Source: Epibacterium sp. Ofav1-8 (GTDB lineage Bacteria; Pseudomonadota; Alphaproteobacteria; Rhodobacterales; Rhodobacteraceae). Taken from it: 64,000 nucleotides of DNA. The notes beneath the pieces were generated by a model. That model did not search any database and was not told the origin of the DNA. It saw nothing but the letters and a program-made list of their open reading frames with translations. The stretch is from assembly GCF_022348185.1 (NCBI RefSeq), contig NZ_JAKRFD010000005.1:1-64000 (forward strand). Direction: 5' to 3'. Position 1 is the stretch's first letter. Each line of letters begins with the position of its first letter. Shown here piece by piece: positions 8,401 through 16,626 of the stretch. A program made the position numbers and the translations under genes.

Positions 8401-9231
8401 TCAGCGCAATGGCGCAAGCGGCATGTGGCGGTTCACATCCTTATAGAGCAGATAGCGGAACTTGCCTGGCCCGCCTGCATAACAGGCCTGCGGGCAGAAG
8501 GCGCGCAGCCACATGTAATCACCGGCCTCGACCTCGACCCAATCCTGGTTAAGCCGATAGACCGCCTTGCCCTCCAGCACATAGAGCCCGTGCTCCATCA
8601 CATGAGTCTCGGCAAAGGGGATCACCGCGCCCGGCTCAAAGGTGACGATGGTCACATGCATGTCGTGGCGCAGATCCTCGGGATCGACAAAGCGCGAGGT
8701 CGCCCATTTGCCCTCGGTCCCGGGCATCGCCGTTGGTGTCACCTCCTGTTCGTTGGTGACAAAGGCCTGCGGCATGTCGAGCCCGTCAACCGCCTGATAC
8801 GCCTTCCTGATCCAGTGAAACCGCACCGGCGCATCACTGGTGTTGGTCAGCTTCCACTCCGCCGATGGCGGCAGGAAGGCATAGCCGCCCGCGCCCATCT
8901 CATGCGGCTGACCGTCGATGGTCAGCACCATCTGCCCCTCGACCACAAACAGGACCGCCTCAACCCCGGCTTCGGTTTCCGGCCGCTCGGAGCCACCACC
9001 GGGCAGCACTTCGGCAATGTAATGGGAAAATGTCTCGGCAAAGCCGGACAGCGGTCGCGCGATCACCCAAAACCGAGATTTGCCCCAGAATGGCATCAGG
9101 CTACAGACGATATCGCTGTTGGTGCCCTTCGGGATCACCGCATAGGCCTCGGTGAACATGGCCCGGTCCGTCAGGAGCTGGGTCTGCGGTGGCAGCCCGC
9201 CATGGGGCGCATAATAGGTGGGTTTTGTCAT
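8401..9231 (-). CDS. allE: (S)-Ureidoglycine aminohydrolase
   Basis: This 276-residue double-cupin manganese enzyme releases ammonia from (S)-ureidoglycine to give (S)-ureidoglycolate, the AllA substrate. The two cupin barrels are visible: LFVVEGQMVLTIDG in the first half, and THVMEHGLYVLEGKAVYRL with its metal ligands in the second. Length agrees with AllE/UGHY. I take ATG 9231 with AAGAAGG 7 bases upstream; a GTG one codon earlier is possible. Its presence implies that allantoate is handled by an allantoate amidohydrolase encoded outside the window. Confidence 0.92.
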   Translation of the reverse strand: MTKPTYYAPHGGLPPQTQLLTDRAMFTEAYAVIPKGTNSDIVCSLMPFWGKSRFWVIARPLSGFAETFSHYIAEVLPGGGSERPETEAGVEAVLFVVEGQMVLTIDGQPHEMGAGGYAFLPPSAEWKLTNTSDAPVRFHWIRKAYQAVDGLDMPQAFVTNEQEVTPTAMPGTEGKWATSRFVDPEDLRHDMHVTIVTFEPGAVIPFAETHVMEHGLYVLEGKAVYRLNQDWVEVEAGDYMWLRAFCPQACYAGGPGKFRYLLYKDVNRHMPLAPLR

Positions 9232-9416
9232 CACATCGCCTTCTTGAAATCTCTCACCCCATCAAACCGCGCCGCTGCGCTCAGGCCAATCCTTATGATG
9301 CTCCCAAAAGCATGAAGGATTATAAGGCTGCATTTGAAAGCCCACGGCATTGACCCGGCCCGTCTGCTGTCGCCAGAATGCACCCAGCCGCCTTTCCGGG
9401 AACCAGGACCACTCCG

Positions 9417-10685
9417 ATGCCACAATGCCTGCAAGACACCGCGCTGGAGCTGTTCCGCTGCGCCATTGATCGCGCCGATCCTGCCGCCGCCGTGCAGGCC
9501 CAACTCAGCGCAGAGCCACTTGCCCCGCTTGCGCCGGGTGGCCGCCGCATCGTGATTGCCGTGGGCAAAGCCGCTGTTCCGATGATGCGCGCGGCTCTTG
9601 CCGCCCTGCCCGATGCCCCGTCCGAGGCGCTCGTCATCACCAACCCAGAAAACCGCGCAGACGTGCCCGGGGCCGAGGTCATCGCCGGCGCGCATCCCGT
9701 CCCGGATCAGACCAGTGCGGAGGCGGGGGCGCGGGTGCTCGACCTGCTCGAAGACCTCGGCGCGCAGGATCACGTCCTGATGCTGATCTCCGGCGGGGGG
9801 TCCGCCCTGATGGTGGCCCCTGCCCCCGTCCTGACCCTCGCGGATAAGGCGCGTGTGAATGAGGTTCTGCTGGCCTCGGGCCTCGACATCAACCGGATGA
9901 ACCTGATCCGTCAGTCCCTCTCGGACCTCAAAGGCGGCGGCCTCTGCCGCGCCGCAGCCCCGGCCCGCGTCACCGCCTTCATTCTGTCAGATGTCATTGG
10001 CGACGATCTGCGCGCCATTGCCTCTGGCCCTACGGTTGCCCCCTTGGGCAGCAGAGGTGACGCCCGCGCCTTGCTGCACTCCGAGGGGCTCTGGAACCAG
10101 CTCCCCGCTGCGGTTCAGGCCCATCTCAACACCCCCGAGGGCAGCGCCAAAACACCCCCTGCACAAAATGTCCTGATCGGCTCCAATCGTTTCAGCCTTG
10201 AGGCGATGCGCGACCGAGCCAAGGCCGCAGGCTGGCATGTCCCCGATCTGGTGGATGATCTCACCGGCGATGTGTCAGGCGCCGCCCAACGCATTCTCGA
10301 TGTTGCAACATCCACCACCACAGACCGCCCCACCGCATATCTGTTTGGCGGTGAGACCACGGTGCGCCTGACTGGAACGGGGCGCGGCGGGCGCAATCAG
10401 GAACTTGCGCTGAGGATCGCGCAGGTGGCAGATAAGCTTCCGGGCGAGTGGGTCTTTCTTTCTGGCGGCACTGATGGGCGCGACGGCCCCACGGATGCGG
10501 CCGGTGGCCTTGTCACTCCGCAAACATGGGGGGCGATCACCGCCTCAGGCGCCGACCCAGCGGCGCTCTTGACGAATAACGACAGCTACGCCGCCCTCAA
10601 AGCTGCAGATGCCTTGGTAACTGTTGGTGGCACCGGCACCAATGTTGCCGATGTGCAGATCCTGCTGATGCGGCCCACCGCCTAG
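9417..10685 (+). CDS. Glycerate 2-kinase (MOFRL/GckA family)
   Basis: This 422-residue protein has the MOFRL-type layout: an N-terminal Rossmann-like domain with VIAVGKAAVPMMR and ISGGGSALM, and a C-terminal MOFRL domain with GRGGRNQELAL and LSGGTDGRDGPTDAAGG. Such proteins phosphorylate glycerate to 2-phosphoglycerate; older annotation calls them hydroxypyruvate reductase (TtuD). It can carry glyoxylate-derived glycerate from ureide breakdown into glycolysis, an inference from position next to allE. The start at 9417 has a CCAGGA site; an ATG at 9378 would add 13 residues. Its stop overlaps the hpaR end by 4 bases, convergently. Confidence 0.87.
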   Translation: MPQCLQDTALELFRCAIDRADPAAAVQAQLSAEPLAPLAPGGRRIVIAVGKAAVPMMRAALAALPDAPSEALVITNPENRADVPGAEVIAGAHPVPDQTSAEAGARVLDLLEDLGAQDHVLMLISGGGSALMVAPAPVLTLADKARVNEVLLASGLDINRMNLIRQSLSDLKGGGLCRAAAPARVTAFILSDVIGDDLRAIASGPTVAPLGSRGDARALLHSEGLWNQLPAAVQAHLNTPEGSAKTPPAQNVLIGSNRFSLEAMRDRAKAAGWHVPDLVDDLTGDVSGAAQRILDVATSTTTDRPTAYLFGGETTVRLTGTGRGGRNQELALRIAQVADKLPGEWVFLSGGTDGRDGPTDAAGGLVTPQTWGAITASGADPAALLTNNDSYAALKAADALVTVGGTGTNVADVQILLMRPTA

Positions 10686-11116
10686 AGATCAAGCCCGTTG
10701 AGCTTGCGCAACAGATCCAGCAGCGCCTCGTAATCCTCTGCGCCCATCTTCTCGCGCGTGCGCTCAATCAGGGCGAGGCTGTCGTCGATATTGGCCTCGA
10801 TCACCTGCATGCCCGCATCCGTCAGGGTAATCACCTGCCGCCGCCGGTCGGTCTCGTCCCGCGCCCGGTCAATCAGACCCTTTTCCTGCAGCTTTTGCAA
10901 AATCCGCGTCAGACTCGGCAACAACAGGCAGGCCTGATCGGCAATCTGCGTCGGGTCGATCGGGCCACTTTCCTGCACCACCCGCAACACGCGCCATTGT
11001 TGTTCGGTCAGATCCTGGCCGTTCAACAACTGTCGCACCGGCCCCATCACCCGTTCGCGCGCGCGCAACAAGGCAATAGGCAAAGATCGGTCGGTTCTGG
11101 GCAATGCATGTGTCAT
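10682..11116 (-). CDS. hpaR: HpaR, MarR-family repressor of homoprotocatechuate catabolism
   Basis: This 144-residue MarR-type winged-helix repressor contains LTEQQWRVLRVVQESGPIDP and, in the wing, RDETDRRRQVITLT. The protein resembles HpaR of enterobacteria, and the divergent hpa operon begins 128 bases away. Ligands of HpaR are phenolic acetates such as 4-hydroxyphenylacetate and homoprotocatechuate. ATG 11116 (MTHALPRTDRS) gives the usual N-terminus; an upstream ATG would add 12 residues that do not look conserved. Confidence 0.88.
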   Translation of the reverse strand: MTHALPRTDRSLPIALLRARERVMGPVRQLLNGQDLTEQQWRVLRVVQESGPIDPTQIADQACLLLPSLTRILQKLQEKGLIDRARDETDRRRQVITLTDAGMQVIEANIDDSLALIERTREKMGAEDYEALLDLLRKLNGLDL

Positions 11117-11154
11117 GCAGACCTGTATCGCCGCCAAACCCTGCCTTGGCAATC

Positions 11155-11221
11155 ACTTATCAAAGTTAAGTATTTTTCGCCGCACCCGTTGACAGGGATG
11201 CCGCACAAACATAACATGTTA
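11155..11221 (+). promoter_or_regulatory. hpa operon promoter with probable HpaR operators
   Basis: TTGACA (11189-11194) and TAACAT (11212-11217) are separated by exactly 17 bases, a textbook sigma-70-type promoter for hpaF. The -10 box lies within the perfect palindrome TAACATGTTA (11212-11221). A second inverted repeat, ACTTA-7-TAAGT, is at 11155-11171. A repressor on the first would block RNA polymerase. Confidence 0.65.
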
Positions 11222-11244
11222 AGCAGTTTGGGAGGAGGACCCGA

Positions 11245-11640
11245 ATGCCCCATATCACCTTGGACTACGCGCCCCGGCTGGCGCAGCTTATCGACATACA
11301 AGGCCTGTGCGATCACATCCGCCGCGCCGCCATCGACACCGGTATTCTGCCCATGGCGGGCGTGCGGGTGCGCGCTTTTGCCGCCGACTATATCAGCATC
11401 GCTGATGGCAACCCAGACCACATGTATCTCGATATCTCGGTGCGCCTGCGCGGCGGTCGCTCGCTTGAGGCCCGCAAGGCCGCCACCCAACAGATCTTTG
11501 ACGCCGCCCGCGCCTTCCTCGCGCCTGCGATGGAAACCCACCCCATCGCGCTGTCGCTGGAGATGCGCGACATCGACCCCGAGCTTTCCCCCAAATGCGG
11601 CACCATCCGCGACCATCTGAGCGCAGGAGACCCCGCATGA
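11245..11640 (+). CDS. hpaF: 5-Carboxymethyl-2-hydroxymuconate isomerase
   Basis: This 131-residue tautomerase-superfamily enzyme isomerises CHM (the oxidised ring-cleavage product) before decarboxylation. It begins MPHITLDYA, with Pro2 as the catalytic base of this superfamily, and matches the HpaF/CHMI length and C-terminal LSLEMRDIDPELSPK pattern. It is the first gene of the operon, with a strong GGGAGGAGG site. The hpaE start overlaps its stop (ATGA). Confidence 0.92.
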   Translation: MPHITLDYAPRLAQLIDIQGLCDHIRRAAIDTGILPMAGVRVRAFAADYISIADGNPDHMYLDISVRLRGGRSLEARKAATQQIFDAARAFLAPAMETHPIALSLEMRDIDPELSPKCGTIRDHLSAGDPA

Positions 11641-13148
11641 GCGACCTCGCCTCCAACCTCGACAAACTCGCAGGTTTTCTTGAAAAACACCGGGCATCCG
11701 GCATCACCAACCTGATCAACGGCGAGGCCCGCCCCGCTGCCTCTGGCCAGACGTTTGAAACGACCTCGCCTGTCGACGAAAGCGTGATCTGCTCTGTTGC
11801 CCGCGGTGGCGCAGACGACATTGATGCCGCCGCAAAGGCCGCCAAAGCCGCCTTCCCCGCCTGGCGCGACCTGCCTGCGAGTGAACGCAAGGCGATCCTG
11901 CACCGCATCGCCGATGGCATTGTTGCCCGGGCGGAGGAAATCGCGCTCTGCGAGTGCTGGGACACCGGTCAGGCGCTGCGCTTCATGTCAAAGGCCGCCC
12001 TGCGCGGTGCTGAGAATTTCCGTTTCTTTGCCGACCGTGCGCTCTCGGCCCGCGATGGCCAGATGCTGCCCTCGCCCACGCTGATGAACGTCACCACCCG
12101 CGTGCCCATCGGCCCCGTCGGCGTCATCACGCCGTGGAACACGCCCTTTATGCTCTCGACGTGGAAGATCGCGCCCGCCCTCGCCGCAGGCTGCACCGTG
12201 GTCCATAAACCGGCAGAGTTCTCGCCGCTCACCGCCCGCATCCTTGCCGAGATTGCCCATGACGCGGGCTTGCCTGCGGGGGTCTGGAACCTCGTCAATG
12301 GCTTGGGCGAGGACGCAGGCAAGGCGCTCACCGAACACCCCGACATCAAGGCCATCGCCTTTGTCGGCGAGAGCAAAACCGGCTCGATGATCATGGCCCA
12401 AGGCGCGCCGACCCTGAAACGGGTGCATTTTGAACTTGGCGGCAAAAACCCGGTGGTGGTCTTTGACGACGCCGATCTGGACCGCGCGCTCGATGCCGCG
12501 ATCTTCATGATCTATTCTCTGAATGGCGAACGCTGCACCTCTTCCTCGCGCCTGCTCATTCAGGACAGCATTGCCGACGACTTTGAGGCCAAACTGATCC
12601 AACGTGTAAACAGCATCAAGGTCGGCCACCCGCTTGATCCCAAAACCGAGGTCGGCCCGCTCATTCACAAGGTCCACTTCGACAAGGTAACCTCCTATTT
12701 CGACATCGCCCGCCGCGACGGCGCAACCGTCGCCGCAGGCGGCAGCCGCCACGGCGACACCGGCTGGTTTGTGACGCCCACGCTCTTCACCGGGGCCACC
12801 AATCAGATGACCATCGCCCGCGAGGAAATCTTCGGCCCGGTCCTCACCGCCATCCGCTTCACCGACGAAGACGAGGCGCTGAACATCGCCAACGACACCC
12901 AATACGGCCTCACCGCCTATGTCTGGACCAACGATGTGACCCGCGCCATGCGCTTCACCAACCAGCTTGAGGCCGGGATGATTTGGGTGAACTCGGAAAA
13001 CGTCCGCCACCTGCCCACGCCTTTTGGTGGCGTCAAAGCATCCGGCATCGGGCGCGACGGCGGCGACTGGAGCTTTGAATTCTACATGGAACAAAAGCAC
13101 ATCGGCTTTGCCACCGGGCACCACAAGATCCCCCGCCTCGGCGCCTGA
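11637..13148 (+). CDS. hpaE: 5-Carboxymethyl-2-hydroxymuconate semialdehyde dehydrogenase
   Basis: This 503-residue NAD-dependent aldehyde dehydrogenase oxidises the ring-cleavage semialdehyde CHMS to CHM. The general-base segment FELGGKNPVVVF (Glu near 265) and catalytic NGERCTSSSR (Cys near 300) are present, with PWNTPF in the cofactor domain. Start ATG 11637 overlaps the hpaF stop by 4 bases; the frame continues upstream into hpaF but that part is not conserved. It lies in order between hpaF and hpaD. Confidence 0.93.
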   Translation: MSDLASNLDKLAGFLEKHRASGITNLINGEARPAASGQTFETTSPVDESVICSVARGGADDIDAAAKAAKAAFPAWRDLPASERKAILHRIADGIVARAEEIALCECWDTGQALRFMSKAALRGAENFRFFADRALSARDGQMLPSPTLMNVTTRVPIGPVGVITPWNTPFMLSTWKIAPALAAGCTVVHKPAEFSPLTARILAEIAHDAGLPAGVWNLVNGLGEDAGKALTEHPDIKAIAFVGESKTGSMIMAQGAPTLKRVHFELGGKNPVVVFDDADLDRALDAAIFMIYSLNGERCTSSSRLLIQDSIADDFEAKLIQRVNSIKVGHPLDPKTEVGPLIHKVHFDKVTSYFDIARRDGATVAAGGSRHGDTGWFVTPTLFTGATNQMTIAREEIFGPVLTAIRFTDEDEALNIANDTQYGLTAYVWTNDVTRAMRFTNQLEAGMIWVNSENVRHLPTPFGGVKASGIGRDGGDWSFEFYMEQKHIGFATGHHKIPRLGA

Positions 13149-13151
13149 GGC

Positions 13152-13202
13152 CTTCAGATTCTCCCAAATATCCCGGGGAGCGCGAGGGGCAGAGCCCCTC
13201 GC
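13152..13202 (-). repeat. Dispersed hairpin repeat, copy 1
   Basis: It is GCGAGGGGC-AGA-GCCCCTCGC (13182-13202), preceded by AAATATCCCGGGG (13166-13178) and CTTCAGATTCTCC. It shares order and sequence with copies at 38492, 46622 and 48544. It lies between hpaE and hpaD and, read in the family orientation, faces against the operon. Confidence 0.7.
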
Positions 13203-13246
13203 ATGTCGCCCTAACATTCGGCCTGTCCATTCGGAGGAGACCCGAC

Positions 13247-14227
13247 ATGCCCATTCCCGCACCGACCCTCTATCCGCCTTTCAACATCACCCGCCTCAGC
13301 CATGTTGAATACGGCGTCACCGATCTTGCCGCCTCACGCGCCTTCTACGTCGACATCCTCGGCCTGCAAGTGACCCACGAGGACCAGAGCCGCGTCTATC
13401 TGCGCGCGATGGAGGAACGCGGCCATCACTGTATCATCCTGCGCCAATCCGACACGGCGGGCGTGTCCTGCCTCGGCTTCAAACTCTTTGATACCCCCGA
13501 ACTCGAAAAAGCCGCCGCCTTCTTTGAGGGCAAGGGCCTGCCGGTGGAGTGGATCGAACGCCCCTTCATGGGACCAAGCTTCCGCACCCGCGATCCATGG
13601 GGTGTGCCGCTGGAGTTTTACGTCAAGATGGACCGCCTGCCCCCGATCCATCAGCAGTACAGGCTCTATAACGGCGTGAAACCCCTGCGCATCGACCACT
13701 TCAACATGTTCTCCGCCAACGTCGACGATGCCATCACCTTTTATGGCGAGATGGGGTTTCGCGTCACTGAATATACCGAGGATGACGAGTCCGGCCGCGT
13801 CTGGGCCGCATGGATGCACCGCAAGGGCGGCGTGCATGATGTGGCCTTCACCAATGGAACCGGCCCGCGCCTGCACCACACCGCCTTTTGGGTGCCAACC
13901 CCGCTCAACATCATTGACCTCCTCGATCTGATGTCGACCACCGGCTATGTCGCCAATATCGAACGCGGCCCCGGTCGCCACGGCATTTCCAACGCGTTTT
14001 TCCTTTATGTGCGCGACCCTGACGGCCACCGGATTGAGATCTATTGCTCGGACTATCAGACCTGTGACGCGGATCTGGAGCCGATCAAATGGTCCCTCAC
14101 CGACCCGCAACGCCAGACCCTCTGGGGCGCGCCCGCACCGCGCAGCTGGTTCGAAGAAGGCTCGCTGTTTGACGGTGCAGAAATCCGCGAAAGTGACCTC
14201 AAGGCACAGCCGATCATCGCGCCGTAA
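13247..14227 (+). CDS. hpaD: Homoprotocatechuate 2,3-dioxygenase (type I extradiol)
   Basis: This 326-residue ring-cleaving enzyme opens 3,4-dihydroxyphenylacetate between C2 and C3. It has two vicinal-oxygen-chelate halves. The metal ligands are evident: His in LSHVEYGV (about residue 19, the N-terminal half), LHHTAFW (about 208) and RIEIYCSDY (Glu about 264). It therefore belongs to the VOC type, like the Arthrobacter and Brevibacterium enzymes, not the LigB type of E. coli HpaD, although the pathway step is the same. GGAGGAG lies 8 bases before the ATG. A repeat-like hairpin fills the gap to hpaE. Confidence 0.92.
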   Translation: MPIPAPTLYPPFNITRLSHVEYGVTDLAASRAFYVDILGLQVTHEDQSRVYLRAMEERGHHCIILRQSDTAGVSCLGFKLFDTPELEKAAAFFEGKGLPVEWIERPFMGPSFRTRDPWGVPLEFYVKMDRLPPIHQQYRLYNGVKPLRIDHFNMFSANVDDAITFYGEMGFRVTEYTEDDESGRVWAAWMHRKGGVHDVAFTNGTGPRLHHTAFWVPTPLNIIDLLDLMSTTGYVANIERGPGRHGISNAFFLYVRDPDGHRIEIYCSDYQTCDADLEPIKWSLTDPQRQTLWGAPAPRSWFEEGSLFDGAEIRESDLKAQPIIAP

Positions 14228-14240
14228 CACACCAGAGGGC

Positions 14241-14343
14241 GGCGCCTGACCTTGGGAGGCGTGAAGCGCCTTCCCGCTTTGCCGAAGGCAAACCTTCGGT
14301 TTGACGGTGAAGGTCAGGCGCTGTCCGTGCCTTCGGCACGAAC
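14241..14343 (+). repeat. Compound palindromic repeat, copy A
   Basis: Outer arms GCGCCTGACCTT (14242-14253) and AAGGTCAGGCGC (14310-14321) enclose GGAGGCGTGAAGCGCC and a TTTGCC-GAA-GGCAAA stem. A terminal CGTGCCTTCGGCACG hairpin and GAAC follow. A shortened copy in opposite orientation is at 29754-29832. It lies between hpaD and the decarboxylase gene. Confidence 0.8.
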
Positions 14344-14356
14344 AATGGAGCATTAC

Positions 14357-15769
14357 ATGAACTGGACCGATTTTGCATCCTGGGGCCGCAAGGTCGCCGA
14401 TTGGGCGCAGGACTATCACCTCACCGTAGGCGAGCGCCCGGTGCGCGCGCAGACCAAACCCGGTGATATGCTGGCCGCCCTGCCCGAGACCCCGCCGGAA
14501 CAAGGCGAGGGGATGGAGGCGATTTTTGCCGATTTTGAGGAAAAGGTGATGCCCGGCATCACCCATTGGCAGCACCCGCGCTTCTTTGCCTATTTCGCCT
14601 CCAACGCCGCCGCGCCCTCGGTGCTGGCAGAATTCCTGACCTCCGCCATCGCCCCGCAATGTATGCTCTGGCAGACCTCTCCGGCGGCGACCGAAATGGA
14701 AACCCGGATGATGGATTGGCTGCGCCAATCCCTTGGCTTACCGAGCGAATTTCGCGGCGTCATCCAGGACAGCGCCTCCTCCGCCACCCTTGCCGCCGTG
14801 CTCACTATGCGCGAACGGGCCTTGAACTGGCAGGGCAATCAACAGGGGCTCGCAGGCCAGCCAACCCTGCGGATCTATTGCTCGGCCGAGGTGCACACGT
14901 CGGTGGACCGCGCCATCTGGGTTGCGGGCATCGGTCAGGCCAACCTTGTGCGCGTGCCAATCAAAGGCGACTGGCGCGGCATGGACCCCGCCGCCCTTGA
15001 CGCCGCCATTGAGGCCGACAAGGCTGCAGGTCTTCACCCCGCTGGCGTCATCCTCTGTGTGGGCGGCACCGGCACCGGCGCCACCGATCCCATCGCGGAC
15101 TGCATCCAAGTGGCGCAAAACCACGGGCTTTACACCCATGTGGATGCCGCTTGGGCCGGTTCCGCGATGATCTGCCCGGAGTTTCGCGCCTATTGGCCGG
15201 GCATTGAGGGGGCGGACAGTATTGTCTTTAATCCGCACAAATGGCTCGGCGCGCAGTTTGATTGCTCGGCGCATTTCCTGAAAAACGCGGACGATCTGGT
15301 GCGCACCCTCGCCATCAGCCCGGAATACCTCAAGACCCACGGTCACGACGGCATCATCAACTATTCGGAATGGTCCGTGCCACTTGGCCGCCGCTTCCGC
15401 GCGCTGAAGATCTGGTTCCTGATCCGCACCTACGGCATTGAAGGATTGCGACAACGCATCCGCAATCACGTTGCATGGTCACGCCAGCTTCACGACGCGC
15501 TTGCGCAAGAGCCGGATTTTGAGATCGTCACCCCGCCGATGTGGTCGCTCTGGACCTTCCGCTTTGCGCCTGATGGGGCCACGGACCTTGATGCGCTGAA
15601 CCTTGAGCTGGTCAACAGGATCAATGACGACGGTCGCATCTACCTCACTCAGACCCGCGTTGACGGCGCGCTTGTGATCCGGTTTCAGGCGGGCGCGTTT
15701 GAAACAACCGAGGCTGACATCATGCGCGCCCATGATGTGATCACAGAAATTGCACGAGGACTGACCTGA
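14357..15769 (+). CDS. ddc: PLP-dependent aromatic amino acid decarboxylase
   Basis: This 470-residue group II decarboxylase removes CO2 from an aromatic amino acid such as tyrosine, DOPA or tryptophan. PLP lysine sits in NPHKWLG (about residue 295). DAAWAGSA and SASSATLAA supply cofactor contacts; the N-terminal HWQHPRFFAYF segment is the family's substrate-site motif. I choose ATG 14357 with GGAG 7 bases upstream; the frame runs up into a palindromic repeat. Its stop overlaps hpaG by one base, so it is embedded in the hpa operon. This suggests that DOPA or tyrosine is funnelled via dopamine or tyramine into homoprotocatechuate. Exact substrate is inferred. Confidence 0.87.
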   Translation: MNWTDFASWGRKVADWAQDYHLTVGERPVRAQTKPGDMLAALPETPPEQGEGMEAIFADFEEKVMPGITHWQHPRFFAYFASNAAAPSVLAEFLTSAIAPQCMLWQTSPAATEMETRMMDWLRQSLGLPSEFRGVIQDSASSATLAAVLTMRERALNWQGNQQGLAGQPTLRIYCSAEVHTSVDRAIWVAGIGQANLVRVPIKGDWRGMDPAALDAAIEADKAAGLHPAGVILCVGGTGTGATDPIADCIQVAQNHGLYTHVDAAWAGSAMICPEFRAYWPGIEGADSIVFNPHKWLGAQFDCSAHFLKNADDLVRTLAISPEYLKTHGHDGIINYSEWSVPLGRRFRALKIWFLIRTYGIEGLRQRIRNHVAWSRQLHDALAQEPDFEIVTPPMWSLWTFRFAPDGATDLDALNLELVNRINDDGRIYLTQTRVDGALVIRFQAGAFETTEADIMRAHDVITEIARGLT

Positions 15770-16626
15770 TGCGTTTTGCCACCTACACCGCCGCCGCTGA
15801 AACCTTCTATGGCGTCATCACCGACGCAGGCGCAATCGCCCTCTCGCCAGAGTTCCCCAAGTGGCCCACCCTGCGAGAAGTCATTGAAAACAAAGGTCTC
15901 CACACCCTCGCCCAAGCCGCGCAGGGGCGGGATGTAACCCATTCCCTCGACCAGATCACCTATCAGATCCCGGTGCCTCGCCCGGAAAAGATCATCTGCG
16001 TCGGCGTCAACTTTCCCAATCGCAACGAAGAATATAAGGACGGACAAGACGCCCCGCCCAACATGTCGCTATTTCCCCGCTTTGCGCGCAGCTTTACCGG
16101 GGCGGACCGTCCCCTGATCCGCCCGCCGGAAAGCCCGCAACTGGATTACGAGGGCGAGATCGCCATTGTCATCGGCAAGGGCGGACGCCGCATTCCTGAG
16201 GCAGACGCATATGACCATATCGCCGCGATAACCCTCTGCAATGAAGGCACAATCCGCGACTGGGTGCGCCATGCCAAATTCAACGTGACGCAGGGCAAAA
16301 ACTGGGACAGCTCCGGTGCCATCGGCCCGTGGCTGGTGCCCTTTACTGCGCCAGCGCAGCTTGATGACGTGCGCATCACCACCAAGGTCAATGGCGAGCT
16401 GCGTCAGGATGATCGCACCTCCCGGATGCTGTTCCCGATCCGCCGTCAGATCGCCTATATCTCTACCTTCACGACGCTGGTTCCGGGCGACATCATCGTC
16501 ACCGGCACCCCCACCGGCGCCGGTGCGCGGTTTGATCCGCCACGGTTCCTGAAACCCGGCGACGTGATCGAGGTCGAAGGCGAAGGCATCGGCATTCTGC
16601 GCAACACCGTGGAGGATGAGGCATGA
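15769..16626 (+). CDS. hpaG: HpaG-type fumarylacetoacetate hydrolase-fold decarboxylase/isomerase
   Basis: This 285-residue FAH-fold enzyme is expected to decarboxylate 5-oxo-pent-3-ene-1,2,5-tricarboxylate and isomerise the product in homoprotocatechuate breakdown. The conserved core KIICVGVNFPNR, the metal-binding LDYEGEIAIVIG and VTGTPTGAGA are present. E. coli HpaG is a tandem duplication; here a single copy is seen, so the two activities must share one domain or a homo-oligomer. The start overlaps the ddc stop and hpaH overlaps its end (ATGA), giving tight coupling. Confidence 0.87.
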   Translation: MRFATYTAAAETFYGVITDAGAIALSPEFPKWPTLREVIENKGLHTLAQAAQGRDVTHSLDQITYQIPVPRPEKIICVGVNFPNRNEEYKDGQDAPPNMSLFPRFARSFTGADRPLIRPPESPQLDYEGEIAIVIGKGGRRIPEADAYDHIAAITLCNEGTIRDWVRHAKFNVTQGKNWDSSGAIGPWLVPFTAPAQLDDVRITTKVNGELRQDDRTSRMLFPIRRQIAYISTFTTLVPGDIIVTGTPTGAGARFDPPRFLKPGDVIEVEGEGIGILRNTVEDEA

